In this document: piece after piece, positions 35,801 to 44,264 of the stretch
How positions within the stretch are numbered: position 1 is the stretch's first letter
Layout: every line of letters starts with the position of its first letter
NCBI GenBank assembly: GCA_944386985.1
Contig: CALXDD010000018.1
Span: forward strand, 1 to 48,120
DNA: 48,120 nt
Reading direction: 5' to 3'
DNA from: an uncultured Oscillospiraceae bacterium
GTDB lineage: Bacteria > Bacillota > Clostridia > Oscillospirales > Oscillospiraceae
Translations under genes and position numbers: made by a program
Notes under the pieces: model-generated
The model's database searches: none
Told to the model about the DNA's origin: nothing
The model's input: only the letters and a program-made list of their open reading frames with translations

Positions 35801-38192
35801 CACCAGCGATGTCTTTGACAAGCTGAACATTGAGAGCATTTCCGTTACCCTGAACAGCAGCTCAGGCATCAGCAAGACCTGGCTGGTGGAACGGGTGGGC
35901 TGGATCGACATCACCTATGTGGACGAGGGGGCCGACTACGGAGTGGACGGCCTGGAGGAGTTCAGCGAGAATGACGGTCTGTCCAACGAGGAGATTGTCA
36001 AGGAATTCGGCGTCACCCGCACGGCCACGGCAGTGGATCTGCTGTTTTGCATCTCCACCTCCGCCGCAAGCGCGCCGGACAGCTCCAGCCCCCTGGGCAA
36101 CGCCCTCCAGGGCCGGTTTGAGGCCACCCTCATCTACCGGGACAGCGACGGCATGGAGCAAAGCATGAACTTTGACCTCACCGCCAAAATTCAGGAGTAT
36201 AACGACACGGACAAGACCTCCTGGCTCTATCGGCCCAACCATGTGGACCGCTTCACCCTGTCCATGACCGATATCAGCTCCGTGCTGGGGCTGACCATCA
36301 CCCGTACCGGCGGGCGCAGCGACACCCAGTGGGTGGTGGACGCGGTGTCCGTCCAGCAGGTGGGCGGTCTGGGTGAGGTATATCTCAGCCCGGTGCTCAC
36401 CGAGTATATGCGCGACCCCTCCTCGGCGGTGGATCTGGCTGTGAGCACCAACGAGAGCGGCGTCCCCTATGTCATCTCCGGCGATGGGAACGCCACCATC
36501 ACCTTCACCGAGAACACCATCGATGTGGTCTCCCAGGAGGATTCCGAATCCTGGAATGCCACCATCTCCCGGGTACCCGAGAGCTCCAGCGAGACTTTGA
36601 ACATTTACCTCTTCCCGGGCAGCACCATCGGCAGCAGCTATACCTTCACCTCCTCCAGCCCCGCCGTCCGGGCCACCGTGAAATATACCACAGTGTACGG
36701 CGGTTCTCTGGTGCAGAATTCCTTTGTCCTGGGCAATCTGGGACAGCTGAACGGCCAGACCGTTCTCTACGGCAAGGGGCTGAAGGTAAGCGCCATGTCC
36801 TCCCTGAGCACCATGCTTCTGAGCAGCACCTCCGCCGGCGGGGCACAGCCCTATATCGGCACAGCCGTGGTGGAGCGGGTGCGGGGCGGAGTGGTAATGG
36901 CCACCTACTACTTTGACTACGGCAGCTATTATCTGGGCAACGGGAATCCGGAGAGCGCTCCATCCTCCACCCTCACTGCCACCGCCATGCACCAGGTTCT
37001 GCACCTGCAGCCCGCTTCCGGCCAGGCAGCGGTGCTGACGGCGGAGACCAGCGATGTGGCAGTGGCCCTCCGGTATACCTCCTCTCTGGATCCGGCGGAA
37101 AATAAAACAGTTTATCAGACGCCCTATGTCTACCTTACCGACGCCGGGTATGCGGCGGTGCTCACCGGACAGAGGCTGGAGATCCCCTTCTCCGCCAGCA
37201 ACGTAGGGGAGGTGGTGGGCCTGTCGGTGATCAGCTCAGGCCCCATTGTCTCCTTTGATAATGCCCTGGTCTATAACTACGCCGGCCAGGAGGGGGATGA
37301 CTCTTCCCTGCTGGGCGCCTGCTATCTGGCCCAGACCTTTACCGCCAGTTCCATAACCAGTGTGCTCTCCGCCCAGGAGGAAACTGTGGTTCCCGCCGTG
37401 TTCCGCTTTACCACCGCCGCCGAGGAGGTGGCCGGAGGCGCGGCCACCTCGGGACAGGTCTCCATGACGGTCCGCTATATGGACAACAGCGGTCAGTCCC
37501 GCACCATGACCTTTGACGATCTGCTCAGCTATCTGCCCACGGATGTCACGCCCACGGCGGGCTCTACGGTGGAGGTTTCCCTGCTGCTCAACGACGCGGC
37601 CTACCTCCAGGACATTATCCTCACCGCTCAGGACAGCTGGTTTGTGACCGCCGCCTCCGCCGATCTCACCCTGCCCGACGGGCAGCTCTCCTCCAGCGCC
37701 ACCACTGTGAACAACTGGGCGGACAGCGATGGCCTGACGGTGGATCTGCGGCCGGACGCCTACCGGGATACCCCCAACGCGGGCAATTTTATCCAGTCCT
37801 TCTCTGTGACCGGCCGGGGCCGTCAGGCGGGAGAGGCGGCCAGCGCCTCCGCCGGAAGCTCGCTGCTGGTGACCGCCTATGTGGGAGATATCGTGGATCT
37901 GACCCCTGTGATCACCGCCGTGGGCAATCCGGACACCTCCTGGAGCTGGAACACCGGCGCATACGGCAACAACCTGACCATCCAGAGCGACGGCGCGGCG
38001 GCCTTCTATGTGCCCTACAACGCCTCTCCCGGCGATACCTTTACCTTCTCGGTGACCTGCAACGGGGATAACCGGCTCACGGTGCCCATTACCGTCTCCG
38101 TGGAGGAGAAACCTGCGCCGGAGGTGATCCTTGATTTGGGGGGCGGCTCCGGCGCATCCGAAGGAGAAACCTCCTCTGTGGACGGCGCGTGA
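32880..38192 (+). CDS. Giant secreted beta-rich repeat protein (1770 aa)
   Basis: A secreted protein of 1770 aa starting at GTG 32880 (AAAAGGAG upstream). A His/Arg-rich n-region (HPHHHRRR) and a Leu-rich core form a signal peptide cleaved near VSA-AVDDE. The mature part is Ser/Thr/Asn-rich and beta-rich. A module can be followed at least five times (about 348, 766, 950, 1123 and 1563): a hydrophobic strand, then a turn with I-x-I/L, then W or L before a V-S-V-like strand. This resembles the edge of PLAT- or jelly-roll-type sandwiches. There is no LPXTG motif, C-terminal helix or obvious enzyme motif. It is divergent from the VirD4 operon and upstream of the LytTR gene. Roles as adhesin, surface sheath or secreted effector of the module are all inference. 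Confidence 0.8.
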   Translation: MKGRTHPHHHRRRLTRLLCCLLALLLLTPLPVSAAVDDELSEYAAALARERGYQVGGQLSKGSGSNQFEVNSTSASTDRSLYVVEVYTTVAYEQNAGNTSNCHMDFSLFYLGSDNKVYWTDDFEFNGASQDFMGNTAALKANQMDAVSIQLPNNCREILAVYFSKDGGPLQGKNEWAASYLRVAKVSGAIGSVKDDGLGYKYRDFQGIYMAGVSDLNQLNYYGWGSYLWRLNWPEDNANNSSGKSVYAVELVTGGDGYVRKSGSVTVNYTDSLGITYDRTITFDGGYEALFPASEVKGSEENYSHSLTSPWLTTGITEMNGLAAGYTGNYYPYKDVTDTCLLPYTATTFQIVMPQNLSRVNSITVKLDEDDQLELQSVRLYELTELGANYWNGMFGLERTNGWKGRLLAQSAGGTYTVLGKNSITFTNGSLETRGLTTYARGQGPLVDNSGDGVAVSLQLADTAGAGIETLLATNILQLATSTDLNLIQRVSGMARLQMYKQVGEDASNAYWSLGPNSQECLTLEITYLDTCGATRKVSVPFLTTYLVSILKQNDGKLTGGSWETAISGVFQQNEKVGLSLRLAQYESLVGLRLTYGQAPANLTTSGGAIDTASDTITVENLCFYEGVTETNFVNEYDTEKLACVLDTSLTPAYSWSSSSGAGQKLSTGSSISASLSAENLSTGAPTSLRDFSSSYVVRIKTADIETADTDDPVSVSITYTNQAGQQQNTSVYSLQTLADNFYGASYCNAPANYQYALHMRRNCLCEFTVDLPGAATIDAITLTLEGANEWQVEYVSVYKLSGLEQRRGEREGNGLDESQIYWQRDFDESNLVASARQSVLLYANSPSKTIWFTTVDEEGNETAPEQPVKEEEYLTSLPTSMTYNDALKNLGLSIVKCTYQINVNVADVEDAGSSNYFYFQLVFENGTSAVVLANQQLSSDSFRQGMTESFQIKATQNYGNVTAVRIICDNTSSTSDVFDKLNIESISVTLNSSSGISKTWLVERVGWIDITYVDEGADYGVDGLEEFSENDGLSNEEIVKEFGVTRTATAVDLLFCISTSAASAPDSSSPLGNALQGRFEATLIYRDSDGMEQSMNFDLTAKIQEYNDTDKTSWLYRPNHVDRFTLSMTDISSVLGLTITRTGGRSDTQWVVDAVSVQQVGGLGEVYLSPVLTEYMRDPSSAVDLAVSTNESGVPYVISGDGNATITFTENTIDVVSQEDSESWNATISRVPESSSETLNIYLFPGSTIGSSYTFTSSSPAVRATVKYTTVYGGSLVQNSFVLGNLGQLNGQTVLYGKGLKVSAMSSLSTMLLSSTSAGGAQPYIGTAVVERVRGGVVMATYYFDYGSYYLGNGNPESAPSSTLTATAMHQVLHLQPASGQAAVLTAETSDVAVALRYTSSLDPAENKTVYQTPYVYLTDAGYAAVLTGQRLEIPFSASNVGEVVGLSVISSGPIVSFDNALVYNYAGQEGDDSSLLGACYLAQTFTASSITSVLSAQEETVVPAVFRFTTAAEEVAGGAATSGQVSMTVRYMDNSGQSRTMTFDDLLSYLPTDVTPTAGSTVEVSLLLNDAAYLQDIILTAQDSWFVTAASADLTLPDGQLSSSATTVNNWADSDGLTVDLRPDAYRDTPNAGNFIQSFSVTGRGRQAGEAASASAGSSLLVTAYVGDIVDLTPVITAVGNPDTSWSWNTGAYGNNLTIQSDGAAAFYVPYNASPGDTFTFSVTCNGDNRLTVPITVSVEEKPAPEVILDLGGGSGASEGETSSVDGA

Positions 38193-38212
38193 GTGACCCT
38201 TGCCGCAGCTGT

Positions 38213-38273
38213 GCAAAAATGACACTATCTGCGCAAAAACTGCAAAAAAGAGAGGGAAATTTATTGCTATAAT
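38213..38273 (+). promoter_or_regulatory. LytTR-gene promoter with direct repeats
   Basis: GCAAAAATGA (38213) and GCAAAAACTG (38233) start 20 nt apart, with a third GCAAAAAAG at 38242. A perfect TATAAT (38268-38273) begins 35 nt after the second box. No -35 is seen. This suggests positive autoregulation by the LytTR protein encoded 42 nt downstream. Confidence 0.65.
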
Positions 38274-38314
38274 GATATTGCGGCCAAATTGAAACAGGAA
38301 GGGAGGGAGCGCAG

Positions 38315-39088
38315 ATGCAGGTCGGCCTGTACAGCCCCCGGAGTGCGCTGCTGGAGCAGCAGCGGACCGCCATAGAGGAGTTTAATCAAGCAGCCTGCCT
38401 GGATCTCACCCTCCACTGTTTTGATAACTACCGGGAGCTGAGCCAGGGTATTACCAACCTCCCGCTGGATATTCTGTTTTACGACACGGAGGAGAGCCGG
38501 GAACTGGAGAGCCAGCTGATGCGTGTGTTCCAAACCCTGCCCAACTGCCGTCTGGTACTGCTCAGCGACAGCGAGCGCCACGCCGTCTTTGGCTACGCCG
38601 TCAGGGCTGCCGGCTACCTCACCCTCCCTCTGGACAATGAGGATTTTCTGTCCGCGCTGATCCTTCTGCTGCGGGAACGGCTCCAGGCCAAGGAGCAGTT
38701 TCTCCCCGTGAAGGTCAACGGCGTGTGGAGCCAGCTGAATATGCGGCACATCACCTATCTGGAGTCCTCCGGACACAGCCTGATCTTCCATATGAACAGC
38801 GGCCAGAGTATCCGAGCGGCCGCGGGCTTCCGAGACTACCAGAATCTGCTGGATCTGAACACCGATTTTCTTCGCTGCCACAAAAGCTATGTGGTAAACC
38901 TGCGCTATGTGAAAAGCTGGGAGATGGACGGCTTCACCCTCACCGACGGGAGTGTGGTGAATATCTCCCGGCCCTATTGGCAGACGGCCCGCAGCGTGTA
39001 CGCCTGCTACATGACCCAATCTCGGGATGACCCGCTGCTGGAGCGGCCCCGGCCTTTCCAGACCGGCGGAAGAGAAGCACGGAGATGA
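38315..39088 (+). CDS. LytTR-family response regulator
   Basis: A 257-aa AgrA/LytR-type regulator. The N-terminal 120 residues look like a response-regulator receiver with D57 (ILFYDTEE) as the possible phosphoacceptor; other receiver residues are poorly conserved, so it may be atypical. The LytTR DNA-binding domain (about 128-240) is clear: HITYLESSGHSLIFH, FLRCHKSYVVNLRYVKSW, and DGSVVNISRPYW. LytTR proteins bind direct repeats about two helix turns apart and activate from next to the -35. Such repeats precede this gene and three other operons here. No histidine kinase is encoded nearby. Ribosome site GGAAGGGAGG. It probably shares a transcript with the next gene. Confidence 0.92.
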   Translation: MQVGLYSPRSALLEQQRTAIEEFNQAACLDLTLHCFDNYRELSQGITNLPLDILFYDTEESRELESQLMRVFQTLPNCRLVLLSDSERHAVFGYAVRAAGYLTLPLDNEDFLSALILLLRERLQAKEQFLPVKVNGVWSQLNMRHITYLESSGHSLIFHMNSGQSIRAAAGFRDYQNLLDLNTDFLRCHKSYVVNLRYVKSWEMDGFTLTDGSVVNISRPYWQTARSVYACYMTQSRDDPLLERPRPFQTGGREARR

Positions 39089-39140
39089 TCCGTAAGCGAC
39101 GTAAGCTTTAAATGTGAGCTTCAAAGGAGGTGCGGCGAGT

Positions 39141-41453
39141 ATGGCGCTGTATGATCTGTATGGTTCCTATCAAACCCCGCTCACAGCCCAGGAGGAACTT
39201 CAGGTGGGCCAGGCCAGGGAAGCTGCCGCCCGTCTGGACGCCAATCCGTCCCTGACCCAGGTACCGGGAGGATACCTCAACCACGAGAATGCCTTTACGC
39301 CCCACCCGGTTACCGCCGCCCATATGGGCATTGCCATGAGCCGGGCTGAAAAGCAGTTCCAGGGGTTTCCCAGTATGCCGGAGGACGCCGAGACCCCCGT
39401 CCGCTTCCCAGGCATCGACCCCCTGGGGTGCTACAGCGTCATCGACATGAAGTTTGCCCAGCGCCAGGCCCGGGTGGAGGCCGCACTGGAAAGCCGCAGC
39501 CCCCAGGTGCAGGAGCAGCTGCACACCCTGCTTGGGGCGGCCAAGGACCGCCAGCCGGTGGTCCAGGTGACCAAAAAGATGCAGGAGGCGGCCAGACGCC
39601 ACCGGACCCTCACCAGGGCCAGCAAGCTGTGCCTGGACCCGGAGGGCCGCCGCCTGCTCCATACCCAGGCCAGGAATATGGAGGCCGACAGGGCCGTGGA
39701 GCAGTACGACAAATATCTCCAGGGGTTGGAGTATGCCGCCGGGGTGCGCAAGGGACCGGTGCCCCAGGAGATCCGGCAGTTTTACGAGCAGCAGCTGCAG
39801 CTGCCCCTGGATCTTGAACTGGTGGCCCAGGCCGCCTTGCCCAGCCAGCAGCCTCGGGAGATCCATGTGGAATTCCAGAATCTGGACCACAAGCTGGCCC
39901 AGCAGCAGTTTGCCAATCCCCATAACTGGGGAAAGGGGGCCGATCAGCTGGACTGGGAGCTGGTGGACCTGGAGCAGGTCTCCGCCGCCATTTCGCCCTA
40001 CGCCAGAGCCACCGCCGACCGGGCGCTGGAGCCCCTTTTCGGCGCTGCGGAGACGTCTACCGACGGCCATGTCAACCGGGGCGATCTCATCACCGTGGAC
40101 GGGAAGACCATCCGGGAGATCATGTTCCAGCAGTACCAGGCCGCGGACATGAAGGAGACCTATCCCACCTTCAGACAATTCTACAACAGCAATTTCAAGC
40201 AGATGGCAAACGACCTGGTGGCCGCAGGACTGATGGCGGGCAAGCGGGTGGAGGCCTTCGTCCCCGACAGCCGGGGACGAATCCCCAAGGAGCCGGTGCA
40301 GATCACCAAGACGGGCTACGAGCCCAGCCCTCTGAAAAAGGTCACCCTCAACGCCTGGCAGCGGCACTTTGCCAAGCGGGGATTTTACCGGGAAAAGGCC
40401 GCCCAGGCCGCGGAGTACCAGCGGGTCGTGGCCGCCCGGGAGCGGGTGCAGACCTACAACATCAACGCCCAGTTCCACGCCGACGCGCCTACCAACGACA
40501 ATATCAAGGAATTGTTTTTCCGGGACTGGGTCCGGGACAACGGTCCTATGCCCCACGAGGTGCCAAACGGCTACAGCGTCACCCGCTCCGCCCCCACCAC
40601 CATCGCCTTCTGCGCCCTGGTCCGGAAGGGCCATTCGGTGGAGGATCTTATGAATCCGGAAAAGCTGCAGGCGGAAAAGCAGGCCGTGGGCCGGGAGGTG
40701 ATAGACCGCCTGGTCCGGGGAGATCAGAAGTGGCTTGCCGAAACCCTGACCATGGGCGGCATGGCCCTGGTGGATCAGATCGACCGCATGACCCAGTCCC
40801 TGGACGTCACCGACGTCAGGCAGATGTACTCCCCCCAGGCCCGGCCTCTGGTGCTGGCGGCCAAAATTGGCTTTGACGCTTTCCAGGAGATGGCCCACTG
40901 CAAGGATGAAATCGTGGTTCAGGAGGAGGCCAAGATCCCCGGCAGCGGCGAGAATGCCTACGAAGCCTTCCGCAGCAGATGCTACGATATGGGCGCCTAT
41001 GTCAAGTATGTGGCCGAGGGCATAAACGCCAGGCAGAATCTGCTGCTGGGGGATACCAGCAACACCATGGGCGATCTGGGCGCGGTGGCCTGCGAGGAGT
41101 ACAACCGGCGGCTGATGGCGGAGAAGCTGAAGAGCAATCCCGGCAAGCCGGTTTCTTCCCTGGTGGATCCCCAGCCGGTGGCGCTTCTATACACCGCCCT
41201 GACCATGGATAAGACATTCAAAAGCTATGCCGCGGGCCTGGAGGAGAACCCGGCTCAGCTGGACGATATGCGTCGGGGATTGACGGACGGCAGCTTCCAG
41301 CGGCGCCTGCATTTGGATGTGGATATGCAAAAAGTACGGGCCAAGTTTGGCGTGGAGCCGGCAAAGGACGCCAAGCAGGCGCGGAGGACCCAGGAGCTGG
41401 AGCAGGCAGCGGCCGCCCATCCGCCCAAACTGTCCGGTCCGGGCCGCCGCTAA
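39141..41453 (+). CDS. Tandem paralogue 1, unknown function (770 aa)
   Basis: A 770-aa soluble, highly charged, mostly helical protein with no signal peptide or membrane helix. I do not recognise its family. It is a paralogue of the next gene (41655-44006). Both share, in the same order, an N-terminal YxPxxTAxEE block, a FPGxDPxG segment (about 100), RGDLITVDGKTIRE (about 312), AGKRVEAFVPDS, and LKKVTLNAWQRHFAK (about 398). The C-terminus is basic and ends GPGRR. ATG 39141 has AAAGGAGG. It follows the LytTR gene by 52 bp without a terminator, so it is probably co-transcribed. A substrate or accessory protein of the T4SS is one possibility (inference). Confidence 0.85.
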   Translation: MALYDLYGSYQTPLTAQEELQVGQAREAAARLDANPSLTQVPGGYLNHENAFTPHPVTAAHMGIAMSRAEKQFQGFPSMPEDAETPVRFPGIDPLGCYSVIDMKFAQRQARVEAALESRSPQVQEQLHTLLGAAKDRQPVVQVTKKMQEAARRHRTLTRASKLCLDPEGRRLLHTQARNMEADRAVEQYDKYLQGLEYAAGVRKGPVPQEIRQFYEQQLQLPLDLELVAQAALPSQQPREIHVEFQNLDHKLAQQQFANPHNWGKGADQLDWELVDLEQVSAAISPYARATADRALEPLFGAAETSTDGHVNRGDLITVDGKTIREIMFQQYQAADMKETYPTFRQFYNSNFKQMANDLVAAGLMAGKRVEAFVPDSRGRIPKEPVQITKTGYEPSPLKKVTLNAWQRHFAKRGFYREKAAQAAEYQRVVAARERVQTYNINAQFHADAPTNDNIKELFFRDWVRDNGPMPHEVPNGYSVTRSAPTTIAFCALVRKGHSVEDLMNPEKLQAEKQAVGREVIDRLVRGDQKWLAETLTMGGMALVDQIDRMTQSLDVTDVRQMYSPQARPLVLAAKIGFDAFQEMAHCKDEIVVQEEAKIPGSGENAYEAFRSRCYDMGAYVKYVAEGINARQNLLLGDTSNTMGDLGAVACEEYNRRLMAEKLKSNPGKPVSSLVDPQPVALLYTALTMDKTFKSYAAGLEENPAQLDDMRRGLTDGSFQRRLHLDVDMQKVRAKFGVEPAKDAKQARRTQELEQAAAAHPPKLSGPGRR

Positions 41454-41477
41454 GGGCCGCTGTCATCGCATTTTTCC

Positions 41478-41519
41478 GCTCCGGCCGGGGACGCAGAATG
41501 TCCCCGGCCGGAGCGTTTT
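41478..41519 (+). terminator. Terminator after paralogue 1
   Basis: A perfect 15-bp stem (41478-41492 with 41500-41514; GCTCCGGCCGGGGAC) and a 7-nt loop, followed by GTTTT. It separates paralogue 1 from the independent promoter of paralogue 2. Confidence 0.9.
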
Positions 41520-41542
41520 CCTTTGTCTGGCACAGGGGCCTG

Positions 41543-41604
41543 GCAAAAACAGCAGGATTTCCGCAAGAACATGGCTTTCAAAGAAACACTCCCGTTGGTA
41601 CGAT
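41543..41604 (+). promoter_or_regulatory. Paralogue-2 promoter with LytTR-like direct repeats
   Basis: GCAAAAACAG (41543) and GCAAGAACAT (41563) start 20 nt apart; TACGAT (41599-41604) begins 36 nt after the second box. The first box extends to GCAAAAACAGCA, shared exactly with the VirD4 and pilin promoters. Confidence 0.6.
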
Positions 41605-41654
41605 AAAAACAGAGAATACATCCCGCGCGCACTACGAGTTAGGAGGTTACACAA

Positions 41655-44006
41655 ATGCCTACCGTCTTTGAACAATACGCCCCCTACCGCCCCGCCATCA
41701 CCGCTGACGAGCAGGAGATGCTGGACGAAGGGCGGATAAACCAGGAGGAGCTGCTGGCCGACCCCACTGTGAAATACTGGAAGCGGGGCTGGATCGATGC
41801 GGAGGGGAGGCTGGCCCCCTATCCCCTCCAGCAGAACCAGATGCAGATCGCCCTGGACCGGGCGGATGCGCAGCTGCGGCGCTGGGGCGCGGACCCCGCG
41901 CTGTTTCCGGTGGATTTGGACACCACGGTGCGCTTTCCCGGTGTGGATCCCAAGGGGAAAGCCTGCGAGGTGGACATGGCCTTTGCCCAGCGGCGGGCCA
42001 GGCTGGAGGCGGCTTTGTCCAGCAGGCCGCCGGAGGTGCGGGCCTATGTGGAGCGGCAGCTGAAGGATCTGACTCAGCTGGGAACCCCCATGCGGGAGAC
42101 CTGGGACAAAATGAAAATCGACTGCTACGATATCCGCATGACCACCCTGGCCGCAAGAATGGCGGTGACGGAGGAGACCTCCCAGTGGCTGCTGGAGGAC
42201 GCCCAGGCCAGAAAGGGCAGCTCTAATATTAACAAAATGGGGAGCGTTCTGAATGTGCTGGAGTACCTCTCCGGCCTTACCGACCGGGAACCCACCCAGC
42301 AGGAGCGGGCACTGATGGCGGAGCTGAAGGCTCCGGTGACCCCTGAGGTGGAGAACCATCGCTCCGACTCCCTGACGGCCCCCGAACACATTGCGGTGGA
42401 GTTTGAGAACTTTGACCACCAGGTTCAGCAGAAGTTCTTCTGCGACCCCCGAAACTGGGGCAAAGGCCCCAGGCACATGCCGGAGGACATCGTCAACCTG
42501 GACGCCGCCCTGGGGGCGGTGAGCCGGTACAGCAAGGCCACCGCCGACCGGGCCATCTCCCCTCTGTTTGAGGCCATGGAGAACAAGACCCGGGGCGTCA
42601 TCAGCCGGGGCGACCTCATCACCGTGGACGGCAAGACCATCCGGGAGAAAATGTGTGAGGACTATGTGGCGGCGGGTAAGAATCTGAGGGATTTTGACGC
42701 CTTCTATAAGCAGAATGTCAGGGAGGCAACCAACAGCTATGTCTCCGCCGCCCTGATGGCGGGCAAGCGGGTGGAGGCCTTTGTGCCCGACAGCCAGGGC
42801 CGCATTCCCGATGAGCCCACCCAGATCACCAAGGCCGGCTATGAGCCCTCCCCCCTGAAAAAGGTGACCCTCAACGCCTGGCAGCGCCACTTTGCCAAGT
42901 ACGGCTACTACAAGGAGAAGGTGGCTCAGGCCGATGAGTACCGCCGGGTGATGGAGGCCCGGCAGCGGGTGAAATCCACCAATCTGTCTGCCCAGCTGGA
43001 AATGGACGGGGGCATCTACCCCCATGTGAAGGAACAGTTCTTTGGGGACTGGGTTCGGGAAAACGGCCCTCTGCCCACCACGGTTCCCGACGGCTTCAGC
43101 GTCACTCGCTCCGGTCTGACCACCTTTGCGATCTGCCGTCTGGCGGCTCAGGGGTACAGCATCGAAGCCATCCACGATCCCGCCCAGCTCCAGGCGGAAA
43201 AGCAGGCGGCGGGGAAAGAGGTTCTGGAGCATCTGATGGCCGGGGACAAGAAATGGGCGGGGGAGACCCTGTTCCGGGGCCAGGAGCGTCTGCTGGCGGA
43301 CGTGGACCGGCTCACCGCCAACATGGACTTCTCCGATGACCGGCAGATTTTGAACAGCGCCAATCGCCCTCTTTTCTTTGGGGCCTACGCCCTCTTTGAC
43401 GCCGGCCAGGAGGAGCGCAGATGTGAGGAGGAGGTTCTGGCGGCGGCGGAGCGTTTCCACCCGGGGAAAGGAAACCAGGAGCTCGACCGCATCAGCGCGG
43501 GAGGGAATTCCGTCTCAACCTTCTTCTCCATTGCCAGCCAATCCCTCGACCATATCAACAAGTACAGCGCGGGCGTCACGGACAGCGGGAGCGTCAATAT
43601 GGGCATTGACCGCATTTTGTGCTACGAGGCCGCCAAGCAGGTCTTTGCCCGGAAGCGGGCGGAGGCCCCCGACCGGCCCATGAGCCAGTTTATGAAGCTG
43701 GATGGCCTGGCGGAGTGCTTTGCCTATGGCTATTCCGTCGATCGCAGCCAGAAAAAGCCTCTGTATGACCTGGCAGAGAAGGGGGGCGACGCCCAGCGAT
43801 CCCTGGGCCGGCAGCTCCAGAGCGGCCGCCTTCAGGCCCGGTTCCGGATCAAGACCGATCCGGAGATGAAAGATTTCAGCTTCGGTCTGGCCCCGCCCTC
43901 CAAACAGATGGTAAAGGAGCAGAGCCAGATTCGGTCCATTGAGGAGGCCGCCCAAAAGAACGCCGCCAAATCCCCCGCCAAGACGGCAGGCGGCAGGACG
44001 CGCTGA
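41655..44006 (+). CDS. Tandem paralogue 2, unknown function (783 aa)
   Basis: A 783-aa soluble protein paralogous to the gene before it. The central core is best conserved: SRGDLITVDGKTIREKM (about 317), MAGKRVEAFVPDSQGRIP, then LKKVTLNAWQRHFAKYGYY (about 400) and a charged helix with EYRRVMEARQRVK. The ends differ more. It has no signal peptide, no membrane helix and no known catalytic motif. The C-terminus is basic and flexible (KSPAKTAGGRTR). It has its own promoter and a strong terminator on each side, so it can be expressed apart from paralogue 1. Two retained, separately controlled copies suggest distinct jobs. Function unknown. Confidence 0.85.
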   Translation: MPTVFEQYAPYRPAITADEQEMLDEGRINQEELLADPTVKYWKRGWIDAEGRLAPYPLQQNQMQIALDRADAQLRRWGADPALFPVDLDTTVRFPGVDPKGKACEVDMAFAQRRARLEAALSSRPPEVRAYVERQLKDLTQLGTPMRETWDKMKIDCYDIRMTTLAARMAVTEETSQWLLEDAQARKGSSNINKMGSVLNVLEYLSGLTDREPTQQERALMAELKAPVTPEVENHRSDSLTAPEHIAVEFENFDHQVQQKFFCDPRNWGKGPRHMPEDIVNLDAALGAVSRYSKATADRAISPLFEAMENKTRGVISRGDLITVDGKTIREKMCEDYVAAGKNLRDFDAFYKQNVREATNSYVSAALMAGKRVEAFVPDSQGRIPDEPTQITKAGYEPSPLKKVTLNAWQRHFAKYGYYKEKVAQADEYRRVMEARQRVKSTNLSAQLEMDGGIYPHVKEQFFGDWVRENGPLPTTVPDGFSVTRSGLTTFAICRLAAQGYSIEAIHDPAQLQAEKQAAGKEVLEHLMAGDKKWAGETLFRGQERLLADVDRLTANMDFSDDRQILNSANRPLFFGAYALFDAGQEERRCEEEVLAAAERFHPGKGNQELDRISAGGNSVSTFFSIASQSLDHINKYSAGVTDSGSVNMGIDRILCYEAAKQVFARKRAEAPDRPMSQFMKLDGLAECFAYGYSVDRSQKKPLYDLAEKGGDAQRSLGRQLQSGRLQARFRIKTDPEMKDFSFGLAPPSKQMVKEQSQIRSIEEAAQKNAAKSPAKTAGGRTR

Positions 44007-44020
44007 AGACCTGAACAAAA

Positions 44021-44049
44021 AAGTTCCCGGAGTATTCCGGGAACTTTTT
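44021..44049 (+). terminator. Terminator after paralogue 2
   Basis: GTTCCCGGA (44023-44031) and TCCGGGAAC (44036-44044) form a 9-bp stem with a 4-nt loop, flanked by an A run and TTTTT. Bidirectional in form. Confidence 0.9.
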
Positions 44050-44109
44050 CTCTCTGTTTTGTTTGCCTGCCGGACAGGTTTGGATCGCCGCTCCGGCAGC
44101 TGATTTAGC

Positions 44110-44167
44110 GCAAAAAGATACAAAATTTGCGCGGCATGGTGAAAAATCACGGACTCTTTGCTATGCT
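44110..44167 (+). promoter_or_regulatory. Possible promoter of the degenerate RsbW-like gene
   Basis: GCAAAAAGAT (44110) and a TATGCT -10 (44162-44167) are present. The spacing differs from the four better LytTR-type promoters by about 3 nt and the proximal box is poor (GCGCGGCATGG at 44129). It may be a weaker member or unrelated. Confidence 0.3.
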
Positions 44168-44264
44168 GAAACGGAAACTGATCTTTTGTCTGCGTTGACA
44201 GGGGGACAGCAGACAGATATTCCCAGCCCACTGTTGGCCGAAATATAAAATGGGGGGATATTGG

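Noticed and set aside
39108-40898. Long minus-strand open frames opposite the two paralogues (also 41463-43460)
   Set aside because: The plus-strand frames have strong ribosome sites, bounding terminators and mutual protein similarity. The minus frames do not.
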